Assembly (NCBI RefSeq): GCF_000719095.1
Contig: NZ_JOEH01000009.1
Location: forward strand, 248,001-312,000
Length of the DNA stretch: 64,000 nt
Source of the DNA: Streptacidiphilus jeojiense
Lineage (GTDB): Bacteria; Actinomycetota; Actinomycetes; Streptomycetales; Streptomycetaceae
Reading direction: 5' to 3'
Below, one piece after another: positions 25,201 to 34,347 of this stretch. The translations under genes were made by a program, and so were the position numbers. Every line of letters starts with the position of its first letter. Within the stretch, counting starts at the first letter, position 1. A model generated the notes under the pieces. That model did no database searches. It was not told the origin of the DNA and saw nothing but the letters and a program-made list of their open reading frames with translations.

Positions 25201-26175
25201 TCAGGTTCCGCTGAGGGCGGGTTGGCGGCTGGCGGGTCGCATGGCGGCGCGGACCAGGGCGGCTCCGCGCCGGGAGGCGGCTGCGCCCGTGCCGACGGCG
25301 ACCCTGTGTGGGCCGAGCCCGGCGCAGGTGCGGCAGTTGCCCGCCTGTCGTACCGGGTCGCCGCAGGTCGGGCACTCCTTCAGCGGGGTGCTGGCAGGTC
25401 CGGACGCGGTCACCTGGGCTGGTGCGGGTGGCAGCTTGCGCTCCAGGCGGTCGCGCAGCAGCGCGCTCGCGCTGTGGACCCGGTCCGGCAGCCCGCTCAG
25501 CAGCGCGTCGCGCAGGTCGCGCTCGCTGCACCCGCGCTCCAGCCACGGCAGTACCTGGGGTGCCAAGGCCACGGCCTCGAGGATGCCGAGCCGCAGGCGC
25601 GGCTCGGCGCCCAGCGCACGCAGCAGCGTCTGCGCCGCCCGCCTAACAGGGCCCTCTGCGGCGGGGGCTGCCGCATCAGATTCCTGGGGTGTGGTGGTGG
25701 GATCGGCGGCTTCCCGCCCGCCCTCCCCGTCGGCCCGTTGGCGGCGTTCGGGGAGGGAGGGTTCTTTCTCCAGGTCCTTTACGGGGTTGGAGCCAGCAGG
25801 ATCGACAGCCGCGCTACCGGACTCCGGACCGACGGCACCCGGAGCGGTGCTCTCCCCGGCCCGTCCCCCCGGCGGCTGGCCGGTCTGCGGGGTGTCGTAG
25901 ACGTGGGACTCGTTGTGGAAGGTCCCGTCGGCGCGGCGGACCCGCACCACCCGGTAGTACCCGGCCCCGGCCAGCTCCCGGAGCGCCTTGTAGACCGCAG
26001 TACGGCCCTGCGGGCTGGAGTCGGCCATCTGCCGGCCGTCCTCGCGCCAGCCGTCCGGGCGCGAGAGGAGGTCTGCGAGCAGGCCGCGGGCGGTGTAGGA
26101 CAGCCTGCGGTCCTGCAGCAGGGCGTTGGGCAGGACGATGAACGCGCGCGTGTGCGCGCTACGATGGATCAGCAT
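25201..26175 (-). CDS. Winged-helix (replication-initiator-like) DNA-binding protein with C-terminal zinc ribbon, copy 2
   Basis: 324 residues from ATG 26175. It has the same order as the protein at 5065-5949: winged helix with RRLSYTARGLLADLLSRPDG and SPQGRTAVYKALREL, a linker with KDLEKEPSLPE, a helical domain (AEPRLRLGILEAVALAP, WLERGCSERDL) and a zinc ribbon CPTCGDPV...GNCRTCAGLG. A block of over 30 residues in the first domain is identical in both. Here the gene sits in the mobile element upstream of mobC and downstream of an AlpA-type gene, so it may control or initiate element replication or excision. The start is fixed by the matching start and leader of copy 1. Confidence 0.75.
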   Translation of the reverse strand: MLIHRSAHTRAFIVLPNALLQDRRLSYTARGLLADLLSRPDGWREDGRQMADSSPQGRTAVYKALRELAGAGYYRVVRVRRADGTFHNESHVYDTPQTGQPPGGRAGESTAPGAVGPESGSAAVDPAGSNPVKDLEKEPSLPERRQRADGEGGREAADPTTTPQESDAAAPAAEGPVRRAAQTLLRALGAEPRLRLGILEAVALAPQVLPWLERGCSERDLRDALLSGLPDRVHSASALLRDRLERKLPPAPAQVTASGPASTPLKECPTCGDPVRQAGNCRTCAGLGPHRVAVGTGAAASRRGAALVRAAMRPASRQPALSGT

Positions 26176-26200
26176 GGGGAGTTGAGTGCTCCTGGTGCCG

Positions 26201-26231
26201 GACCCCGGAGCGTTCGAGCGCTGCCGGGGTC
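26201..26231 (-). ncRNA. Structured 5' leader hairpin of winged-helix copy 2
   Basis: Outer stem GACCCCGG/CCGGGGTC (26201-26208 with 26224-26231) is identical to copy 1; the bulged base (26223) is kept; the inner stem is AGCG/CGCT (26209-26212 with 26219-26222), where copy 1 has GGTG/CACC, so both sides changed together; the loop is again 6 nt. The flanking block GCTCCTGGTGCCG (read on +), including the ribosome-binding site, is also shared. Confidence 0.6.
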
Positions 26232-26240
26232 GCCTATTCA

Positions 26241-26269
26241 GTTCGTGGACCACGGAACGTACCACGAAC
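26241..26269. promoter_or_regulatory. Inverted-repeat operator candidate upstream of winged-helix copy 2
   Basis: GTTCGTGG (26241-26248) and CCACGAAC (26262-26269) form a perfect 8-bp inverted repeat with 13-bp spacing; a third half-site-like CCACGGAAC lies between. It sits about 70-95 bp upstream of the start, immediately before the leader hairpin. Different in sequence from the repeat in the same place at copy 1. Confidence 0.45.
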
Positions 26270-26305
26270 AAGCGGCGCAACTCCGGTACGCCCCAGAGAC
26301 CCTGA

Positions 26306-26584
26306 TCACACATCAGGTTGACTCCCCAGCTCCGTGATCCCCAGCACCCGGAGCAGGTCTTCGGTGATCACGCGGTAGCACTTCCCCAAGCGCAGCACCC
26401 GGCACGGGTAGGCATCGCGGCCTGCCAGGCCGGACCCCTTGCTCCGGCCCTGGCTGATCGCCCGCTTCGCCATCTCCAGGCCCACGGAGACGGGTAGAGC
26501 GAGCAGTTCGGACCGAGCCAGGCAGGCGCGCAGGGCGGGCTGTATCCAAGGATTCCTCCAGACAGGCTGAACACTCGGGAACAC
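26306..26584 (-). CDS. AlpA/excisionase-type small DNA-binding protein
   Basis: 92 residues from GTG 26584. The middle and end, LPVSVGLEMAKRAISQGRSK, followed by YPCRVLRLGKCYRVITEDLL, follow the HTH plus wing of the streptomycete AlpA/MerR-like regulators found in integrated elements (usual form: LPVSVDLxTAxRALGxGRSKAY). The first ~25 residues are not conserved and the start could be internal. It is divergent from the XRE gene across a 49-bp gap and upstream of winged-helix copy 2 in the same orientation, so it probably regulates the element's own genes. Confidence 0.6.
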   Translation of the reverse strand: MFPSVQPVWRNPWIQPALRACLARSELLALPVSVGLEMAKRAISQGRSKGSGLAGRDAYPCRVLRLGKCYRVITEDLLRVLGITELGSQPDV

Positions 26585-26633
26585 GTGGGACTCCCGACCT
26601 GTTCACAAGCCTGGCAGCAGATACTGTGTCGCT

Positions 26634-27359
26634 ATGACACAGCGCTCTCCGGATACTGGAGGAGACGGCCAACGGGACGACGAGGAGTGGGAGGACGAGG
26701 AATGGGAGGGGGTCACTGACGAGAGCGAGGACGAAGCCTTTGACGAGCACGCCGCACTGTTCGGAGACAAATGGGGGGAGGAATGGTCCAAGGCCGTGGT
26801 CGCCACGGTGGCGGCCGAGGTCTGCCGCCGGCGCACCGAACTGGGCCTGAGCCAGCACGAACTCGCCGCGCGGTGCGGTGACGTCGGTTATCCCGTCCCC
26901 CGAAACGTGCTCGCCAACCTGGAGAGCGGCAGGCGCCATTCCCTGCAGATCGTTGAGCTCCTCGTCCTGGCGAAGGCACTGGACTGCGTCCCGGTGGCCC
27001 TGCTCTTCCCCGTCGGCCGCCGGGAAACCGTCCACCCGCTGCCGGGCGGACCCCGGCCCGCGCTCACCGCTGCGAACTGGTTCTCCGGACTGGGCCGCGG
27101 CGAGGAGGACAACTGGCTCTTCATCTACCGCGATCACGCCAAGCAGCAACGGGCTCTGGCGGAAATCGACTACGACCTCCCAGAACTCCAAGCATCGCTG
27201 CGGAACTGCGTCCACTTCAGCGAGCGCAGGAAGCTCCAGGACAACATTGCCCGGCTCCAGAAGCGCCGGGACAAGATCACTGCCCTCCTTGCCTCCGACA
27301 GGGCGGAACTGCAGGCCGAGGGCCTACTGCCACTGGACCCGGACGTCTACGACACCTGA
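26634..27359 (+). CDS. XRE-family transcriptional regulator
   Basis: 241 residues from ATG 26634. A very acidic leader (DDEEWEDEEWEGVTDESEDE) precedes an XRE helix-turn-helix at ~55-115 (RRRTELGLSQHELAARCGDV, VPRNVLANLESGRRHSLQIV). The C-terminal third is helical and charged (RRKLQDNIARLQKRRDKITA), likely for dimerisation. Such regulators often precede the integrase in streptomycete elements, as here. An inverted repeat GTGTC(26626-26630)/GACAC(26636-26640) straddles the start codon and may be its own operator. Confidence 0.8.
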   Translation: MTQRSPDTGGDGQRDDEEWEDEEWEGVTDESEDEAFDEHAALFGDKWGEEWSKAVVATVAAEVCRRRTELGLSQHELAARCGDVGYPVPRNVLANLESGRRHSLQIVELLVLAKALDCVPVALLFPVGRRETVHPLPGGPRPALTAANWFSGLGRGEEDNWLFIYRDHAKQQRALAEIDYDLPELQASLRNCVHFSERRKLQDNIARLQKRRDKITALLASDRAELQAEGLLPLDPDVYDT

Positions 27360-27396
27360 TCCGCCCGCACCGACCACCAAGACAAGAGGAGACTGC

Positions 27397-27666
27397 ATGA
27401 AGGGTTCCACCTACCGCCGCTGCTACTGCCGCGACATCCGCGCCGGCAACCCGTTCGGCAAAGCCTGCCTGAAGCCGGCCAGCCGCAAGCACGGCTCCCA
27501 CTCCATACGCGAGGAGCTGCCCAACCGCCCCGGCCGCAGCCCAGGCGGCCATCGCTGCACGTCATCGATCGCCAGCGACCACTCCCGGCGATCATCGGAA
27601 GCGGCAGAGCCTCACCCGGACGTCCACCCGGGCCCGGACAACCGGTCTTCCGCCAGAGCCTTCTGA
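27397..27666 (+). pseudogene. N-terminal fragment of a tyrosine integrase
   Basis: The start ATG 27397 has AAGAGGAG upstream and the protein begins MKGSTYRRCYCRD, continuing to SRKHGSHSIREELPN. This is the N-terminal cysteine-containing module of a common streptomycete integrase. After about 45-50 residues the similarity stops; the frame then runs through unrelated Ser/Arg/Pro sequence to 27666. No core-binding or catalytic domain follows, so it is a truncated relic. It sits directly after the XRE regulator, its usual partner, and just before a second, complete xis-int pair. Confidence 0.7.
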
Positions 27667-27789
27667 CGGCTCGATCCCTCCCTCCCGCGTGCTCTGCCGT
27701 CCACCCGTCGGAGAGAGTTCCACCAACTCGCCATGCCGTCCGCATGGTTCGAGATCATCGGCGCGTCGCGCGATGCTCACCTTCCGCAT
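27592..27789 (-). CDS. Possible small protein or decayed gene start
   Basis: 65 codons from ATG 27789, with AGGAGG nine bases upstream and an opening MRKVSIARRADDLEP that reads like a genuine streptomycete small-protein N-terminus. After residue ~15 the text turns Arg/Gly-rich without pattern, so a frameshift or deletion is likely. It overlaps the integrase fragment on the other strand. Reported because of the good start signal; I would not be surprised if it is not expressed. Confidence 0.25.
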   Translation of the reverse strand: MRKVSIARRADDLEPCGRHGELVELSPTGGRQSTREGGIEPSEGSGGRPVVRARVDVRVRLCRFR

Positions 27790-28291
27790 CTGCCGTCACC
27801 TCCTGCCCGGTGATGTGACGCGCCACCACCCACGAGACCAGCCGCCGCAGCCGACTCGGCTCGGCGCGCTGGAGCTAAGGACGCACACCCTTTGCCCCCT
27901 ACCGCAGCTGGGCGCGACCCCGGCGCCCCGGCCAGCCCTCCCGGACTGCCTGTCCTCTACTGCTCCGCCCAGGTCGCCGCCATCCTCGGCTGCTCGGAGT
28001 GGTGGGTCAAAGAGCAGGCCAGGAGGCGACGAGTCCCCTTCACCCGCCTCGGAGGCAGCTACCGCTTCACCGCCGAACACGTGGCGGAGATCATCCGCAT
28101 CTTCGAAGAGCGGCCGACTCCCGATACGACGTCTGACCTCCTTCCCTCCGCCAGGGCCGCCCCGCGCAGGTCGCCGACGGTCGTAGTGGAGGGCCGCCTC
28201 AAGGCCCGGCCTCCGAGCCGGGCACGCTCCAAGAAGTCCCCGACCCCCAAGGCCGCCGAGAGCGGCGACAGCGCAGAAGGAGTAGTAAGAG

Positions 28292-30074
<1,783 letters not shown>

Positions 30075-30085
<11 letters not shown>

Positions 30086-30995
30086 CCAGGACGGCGTTGC
30101 CGCGGATGTTGCGGGTGCGGAGGGCGGTGATGGCCGGGGCGGTGTGGGACCAGTCCTGGCGGAGGCCGATCTCGGGGTGGAGCCGGCCGGTGGCGACGAG
30201 GCGGACCAGGACGGCCAGGTCGTCGGCGTAGCTGCGGTCGCTGCGGGTGTAGTCGAAGTGGCGGATGGAGCCGCCGACCGCGGTCTTGAAGAAGTCGAAG
30301 AAGTTGAGGGTGACCGGGGTGCGGCTGGCCTGGCCGAACCAGACCAGCAGGCCCTCGGGGGCGAGCCGGGCCAGGCCGGCCGGGAGCGAGGTGCCGCCGA
30401 CGGACTCCAGCACGATGTCGAAGGGGCCGGTCGCCTTCTCCACGTCCGTGACGACCTCGGTCGCGCCGAGCTCCAGCAGGCGGACGCCGCGCTCCTGGCT
30501 CGCGCTGACCGCGGTGATCTGCGCGCCGCTGCCGGAGGCGAGCTCGGTGAGGTAGTGGCCGACGCCGCCGCTCGCGCCGGTGAGCAGTACCCGCCGGCCG
30601 GCGACCGGGCCGGCCGCGCGCAGCAGGCGCAGCGCGGTCAGCCCGGCCAGCGGCAGTGCGGCCGCGGTGGTGCTGTCCACCCGGTCCGGGAGGGCGGCCA
30701 GGCTGTGGACGGGTACGGCGACCCGCTCGGCCCAGCCGGCGGCGGCGGGGTGGCCCACCACCCTGGACCCTTCAGCCGGTCCGCTGCCGTCGGCGGCGGC
30801 GCGGACCACCCTCCCGGCGATGTCCTTGCCGGGACGCCAGCCGTGCCGCGGGTGCTCCAGCAGGAAGGTCTCGCCGCGGTTGACCGAGTACGCCTCGACG
30901 GCGACCACGGCCTCGTCCGCACGCGGTTCGGGCTCCGGGACCTCGCCGAATTCCACGGCGTTGGAAATGTCCCCGGTGGGAATCACGGCCTTCAT
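30075..30995 (-). CDS. MDR-family NADPH:quinone oxidoreductase-like protein
   Basis: 306 residues. A medium-chain dehydrogenase/reductase without zinc: N-terminal GroES-like fold with AYSVNRGETFLLE and RPGKDIAGRVV, then a Rossmann domain with LLTGASGGVGHYLTELA. The catalytic Zn cysteines and the structural Zn loop are missing, as in quinone oxidoreductases, which reduce quinones or enones with NADPH. It is followed upstream (53 bp) by a SnoaL-like gene in the same direction, and both are divergent from a LysR regulator that probably controls them. Confidence 0.85.
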
Positions 30996-31047
30996 GGTGT
31001 TGTATCCCCCTCTCTGTTCCGGTGCGATGTGTTGTTGCGATGTCTTG

Positions 31048-31461
31048 TCAGGCGGCGAAAAGGACGCGGCGGGCGTGGTCGGTGTCGAAGTACTCGCGGA
31101 CCGCGGCGATGAGTCCGTCCCGCACGATGAAGAAGCCGGCGCACTGCTGGTGGTAGTGGCCGCCGTCGCGGGCGGTGGCGTCGGAGGTCCACTCGACCAC
31201 CACGGTGTCGCCGACGGCGACCAGGTTGGTGGTGTTCAGGGCGACGGTGGTGGCGTCGAGGCGTCCGAAGGCGAGTCCGAGGAAGTCCTCGAAGATCCCC
31301 TTGCGACCGTGCCAGGTCCCCGACATCGGCAGGTCGCCGCCGAGCGTCCAGGTGGCGTCCTCGGCGAACATCGCCTTCGCGTCGTCGATCCGCCCGGAGC
31401 TCAGCGCCTCGATATAGGCCTCGACGACGTTCCGGCTGATTTCGGTGGTGTTCGTGTTCAT
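31048..31461 (-). CDS. SnoaL/NTF2-like protein
   Basis: 137 residues from ATG 31461 with GGAG eight bases upstream. The pattern VVEAYIEALSSGRIDDAKAM, FAEDATWTLGGDLPMSGTWH and the closing AAVREYFDTDHARRVL are typical of the SnoaL-like branch of the NTF2 cone fold, a family of small hydrolase/isomerase or ligand-binding proteins. It is co-directional with the oxidoreductase downstream, and both are likely under the LysR gene 130 bp upstream on the other strand. Substrate unknown. Confidence 0.85.
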   Translation of the reverse strand: MNTNTTEISRNVVEAYIEALSSGRIDDAKAMFAEDATWTLGGDLPMSGTWHGRKGIFEDFLGLAFGRLDATTVALNTTNLVAVGDTVVVEWTSDATARDGGHYHQQCAGFFIVRDGLIAAVREYFDTDHARRVLFAA

Positions 31462-31590
31462 TTCCACTCCTTCGCAATTCCTTCTCGCTGCTGTTGACTC
31501 GAATCTACTGAGCGGCTCCCGGGGTAGGGAAAGACTTGTTTTCCATCGGTCCATGCCGACACGGCATGACCGCACGCCTAGGATGGGTGC

Positions 31591-32508
31591 ATGTCCGAAC
31601 TGCGTCGCTTGCGTTACTTCCTCGCTGTCGCGGAGGAGCGGAACTTCACCCGCGCCGCCGAGCGACTGCATATCGCCCAGCCGGCACTGAGTCGTCAAGT
31701 ACGGGAATTGGAGCGGGAGTTGGGTGTGGAACTGCTCAGCAGAACCACGCACAAGGTGGAGCCGACCGAGGCCGGTCTGATGCTGCTGGAGCGCGGTCCC
31801 GCGCTGCTGGACGCCGCCGACAGCCTGTGGCGCGGGGTCCGCGGCTTCGCGGACGGCAGCCTGGGCAGCATCAGCCTGGGCTACGGCATGAGCGCCGGGT
31901 ACGAGACCGCGCCGCAGCTGCTGCTCGCGATGAGCGAGGAGGCGCCGGGCATCGAGGTGTCGGCCCGGGTGATGTCCTTCGCCGACATCGTGGCCGGAGT
32001 CGCGGCCGGCACCCTGGACGTCGGCCTGGTGCGTTGCGCGCCGCCGCAGCAGGAGCTGGTGCTGACCCTGCTGCGGCTGGAGCGGCAGGGGCTGATCGTC
32101 AGCCGGGACCACCCGCTGGCCCAGGGCGGGGCTGCGGGCGGCGTGGACCCGGCCGAGCTGGACGGCGTCAAGTTGCTGCTGCACGCCAGGGACCACAATC
32201 CGGGCCACTACGACCAGATCATGGACATCTGCGCCAAGGCCGGGGCCAAGCCCGAGGTGCTGGTGCGCGGGCTGGACTTCGACGCCTCCTACACCCCGGT
32301 CGCCTCCGGCGCCGCGGTCACCATCGTGGGCGAGACCGGGCGGGTGGGGCTGCCGGCCGGGCTGCTGTGGCTGCCGCTGGTCCCCGCGACGACGGTGGAG
32401 GTCCACCTGATCACCCGGGGACCGAACCGCTCGCCCGCGATCGAGCGGCTGCTGAAGGTGGCCGCGGACACCGCCCGCCAGCAGGGGTGGCTGCAGCCGC
32501 CGGTCTAG
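31591..32508 (+). CDS. LysR-family transcriptional regulator
   Basis: 305 residues from ATG 31591. The N-terminal HTH is standard: SELRRLRYFLAVAEERNFTR, AAERLHIAQPALSRQVREL. The remainder is the two-lobed effector-binding domain. LysR regulators usually control the divergent operon, here the SnoaL-like and oxidoreductase genes, from sites in the 129-bp intergenic region; ACACGGCATGACCG at 31560-31573 lies there but I could not assign a T-N11-A box with confidence. Confidence 0.9.
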   Translation: MSELRRLRYFLAVAEERNFTRAAERLHIAQPALSRQVRELERELGVELLSRTTHKVEPTEAGLMLLERGPALLDAADSLWRGVRGFADGSLGSISLGYGMSAGYETAPQLLLAMSEEAPGIEVSARVMSFADIVAGVAAGTLDVGLVRCAPPQQELVLTLLRLERQGLIVSRDHPLAQGGAAGGVDPAELDGVKLLLHARDHNPGHYDQIMDICAKAGAKPEVLVRGLDFDASYTPVASGAAVTIVGETGRVGLPAGLLWLPLVPATTVEVHLITRGPNRSPAIERLLKVAADTARQQGWLQPPV

Positions 32509-32622
32509 CCGGCCACGGCGGCCGCGCTACCCGGCGGCGGCGCTCGCGACAGCTGCGACGGCCGCGGCCCACGGCCCCGCGGCAGGCGGGCCCGCGGGCC
32601 GAGGACTCAGCGGTCCGACGGC

Positions 32623-33570
32623 TCAGGCGGCGGGGCCGGCCGTCAGGGTCAGCAGGGTGGCCTCGGGCGGGCAGGCGAAGCGCACCGGGGTGTAGCGGTT
32701 GGTGCCGCAGCCCGCCGACACGTGCAGATAGGACTCGTGGCCCCCCGCGGAGTGCCGGGACAGGCCCTTGACCCGTCCCCGGTCCAGGTCGCAGTTGGTG
32801 ACCAGGGCGCCGTAGAAGGGCACGCACAGCTGCCCGCCGTGGGTGTGCCCGGCCAGGACCAGCGGATAGCCGTCGGCGGTGAAGGCGTCCAGGGCGCGCA
32901 GGTACGGGGCGTGCACGAGGCCGATGGAGAGGTCGGCGTCGGCGTCTGGACCGCCGGCGACCCGGGCGTAGCGGTCCCGGCGGATGTGCGGGTCGTCCAG
33001 GCCGGTGAACTCCAGGTCCAGCCCCTCGATCTTGAGCCGGCCGCGGGTGTTGGTCAGGTTCAGCCAGCCGGCCCGGTCGAAGCCGTCCCGCAGGTCCTCC
33101 CACGGGTTGTGGACCGCGCCGACGATGCCGCGGCGGGGGGTGCCGTCCGCCCCGTTCATGCCGTGGTCGCCGCTCAGCATCGCGCCCAGATAGCGGGTCG
33201 GGCTCTTCGGGACCGGCCCGTAGTAGTCGTTGGAGCCGAAGACGTATACGCCCGGGAAGTCCATCAGCGGGCCGAGGGCGTCCAGGGTCTGCGGGATCGC
33301 CTCCGGGTCGGAGAGGTTGTCGCCGGTGTTCACCACCAGGTCCGGTTTGAGCGAGGCCAGCTCACGCAGCCAGCGCTGCTTCTTGCCCTGCCCGTTGACC
33401 ATGTGGATGTCCGACAGCTGCAGCACGCGTAGCGGCGGCGCTCCGGCCGGCAGCACGGGTACGGTCACCCGGCGCAGCCGGAACGAGCGCACTTCGTAAC
33501 CGGCGGCGTAGGCCACGCAGGCCGCGCCGGTGGCGGCGATTCCCAGGGGTACGGCGTAGAGCGGTCGCAT
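32623..33570 (-). CDS. Membrane-anchored metallophosphoesterase
   Basis: 315 residues. An N-terminal hydrophobic segment (YAVPLGIAATGAACVAYAAG) anchors it. The calcineurin-like motifs are present: LQLSDIHMVNG (DxH), VVNTGDNLSD (GDxxD), FGSNDYYGP (GNxD variant with Ser-Asn-Asp), and LAGHTHGGQLCVPF (GHxHxxQ). Related proteins hydrolyse phosphodiesters or UDP-diacylglucosamine, but the streptomycete member's substrate is not known. In the wblA neighbourhood this gene and GatB/YqeY are normally next to each other, as here, in divergent orientation. Confidence 0.88.
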   Translation of the reverse strand: MRPLYAVPLGIAATGAACVAYAAGYEVRSFRLRRVTVPVLPAGAPPLRVLQLSDIHMVNGQGKKQRWLRELASLKPDLVVNTGDNLSDPEAIPQTLDALGPLMDFPGVYVFGSNDYYGPVPKSPTRYLGAMLSGDHGMNGADGTPRRGIVGAVHNPWEDLRDGFDRAGWLNLTNTRGRLKIEGLDLEFTGLDDPHIRRDRYARVAGGPDADADLSIGLVHAPYLRALDAFTADGYPLVLAGHTHGGQLCVPFYGALVTNCDLDRGRVKGLSRHSAGGHESYLHVSAGCGTNRYTPVRFACPPEATLLTLTAGPAA

Positions 33571-33733
33571 CCGTCCATGGTCGCAGAGTGCGTCCGTACG
33601 GCGAGCACCGGTGTGGCGCGGCGGGGGTCGGCGGCGGGGGTCGGCGACACGGCGCGTCGGCCGGGTCGGCGGCTCGGGGCGGCGGTGTTAATTGGCAGCG
33701 CGTCGCCTTGTCGGGGATGCGAGACTTGCGTAC

Positions 33734-34201
33734 ATGACCACGACGCTCAAGAAGCAGCTGCAGGAGGACCTCACGGCCTCGATCCGGGCCAGGGACGAGC
33801 TGCGCTCCGGCACGATCCGGCTCACCCTGTCCGCCATCACCACCGAGGAGGTGGCCGGGAAGGTGGCGCGCGAGCTCTCCGACGAGGAGGTGCTCAAGGT
33901 GATCACCCGTGAGGCGAAGAAGCGCCGTGAGGCGGCCGAGGCCTTCGAGGCCGGCGGACGTCCGGAGTCGGCGGCGCGCGAGCGGGCCGAGGGTGAGCTG
34001 CTGGCCGCGTACCTGCCCAAGCAGCTGACGGACGATGAGCTGGACGAGATCGTCGCCACCGCCGTCGCCGAGGCCAGGGCCGCGGGCGCCGAGGGGCCCC
34101 GTGCGATGGGTGCGGTGATGAAGCTGGTGAACCCGAAGGTGGCCGGGCTGGCCGAGGGCGGCCGGGTGGCCGCGGCGGTGCGGCAGGCCCTGGCGGGCTG
34201 A
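33734..34201 (+). CDS. GatB/YqeY domain protein
   Basis: 155 residues from ATG 33734. The sequence follows YqeY throughout: LKKQLQEDLTASIRARDELR, SAITTEEVAGK, a central helical bundle (REAKKRREAAEAFEAGGRPE) and ELLAAYLPKQLTDDELDEIV, MGAVMKLVNPKVAGLAEG. YqeY resembles the tRNA-binding tail of GatB; its role is not settled. It ends in a bidirectional terminator shared with the convergent penicillin-binding protein gene. Confidence 0.9.
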   Translation: MTTTLKKQLQEDLTASIRARDELRSGTIRLTLSAITTEEVAGKVARELSDEEVLKVITREAKKRREAAEAFEAGGRPESAARERAEGELLAAYLPKQLTDDELDEIVATAVAEARAAGAEGPRAMGAVMKLVNPKVAGLAEGGRVAAAVRQALAG

Positions 34202-34279
34202 GGCGGCGCGCCGAGCGCCGGCGGCACGGCACGACTGCAGAGCCGCCGGAGCGCAGACCGCCGGCACAGTATGACGACG

Positions 34280-34320
34280 CGCTGAGGGGCGCCCGGGAGT
34301 TGACCGGGCGCCCCTCAGCG
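34280..34320. terminator. Bidirectional terminator between GatB/YqeY and the PBP gene
   Basis: A perfect 17-bp stem (34280-34296 with 34304-34320) and 7-nt loop between two convergent genes, 79 bp after one stop and 28 bp from the other. Its symmetry allows termination from both sides. Confidence 0.85.
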
Positions 34321-34347
34321 TTGCTGCGCGGGCCTGTGGGCGGAGCC

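Noticed and set aside
24613..25546. Extension of the mobC reading frame to 25546
   Set aside because: The extra 311 codons are repeats and the reverse complement of another gene; MobC proteins do not have such an N-terminus, and ATG 24613 has its own ribosome-binding site.
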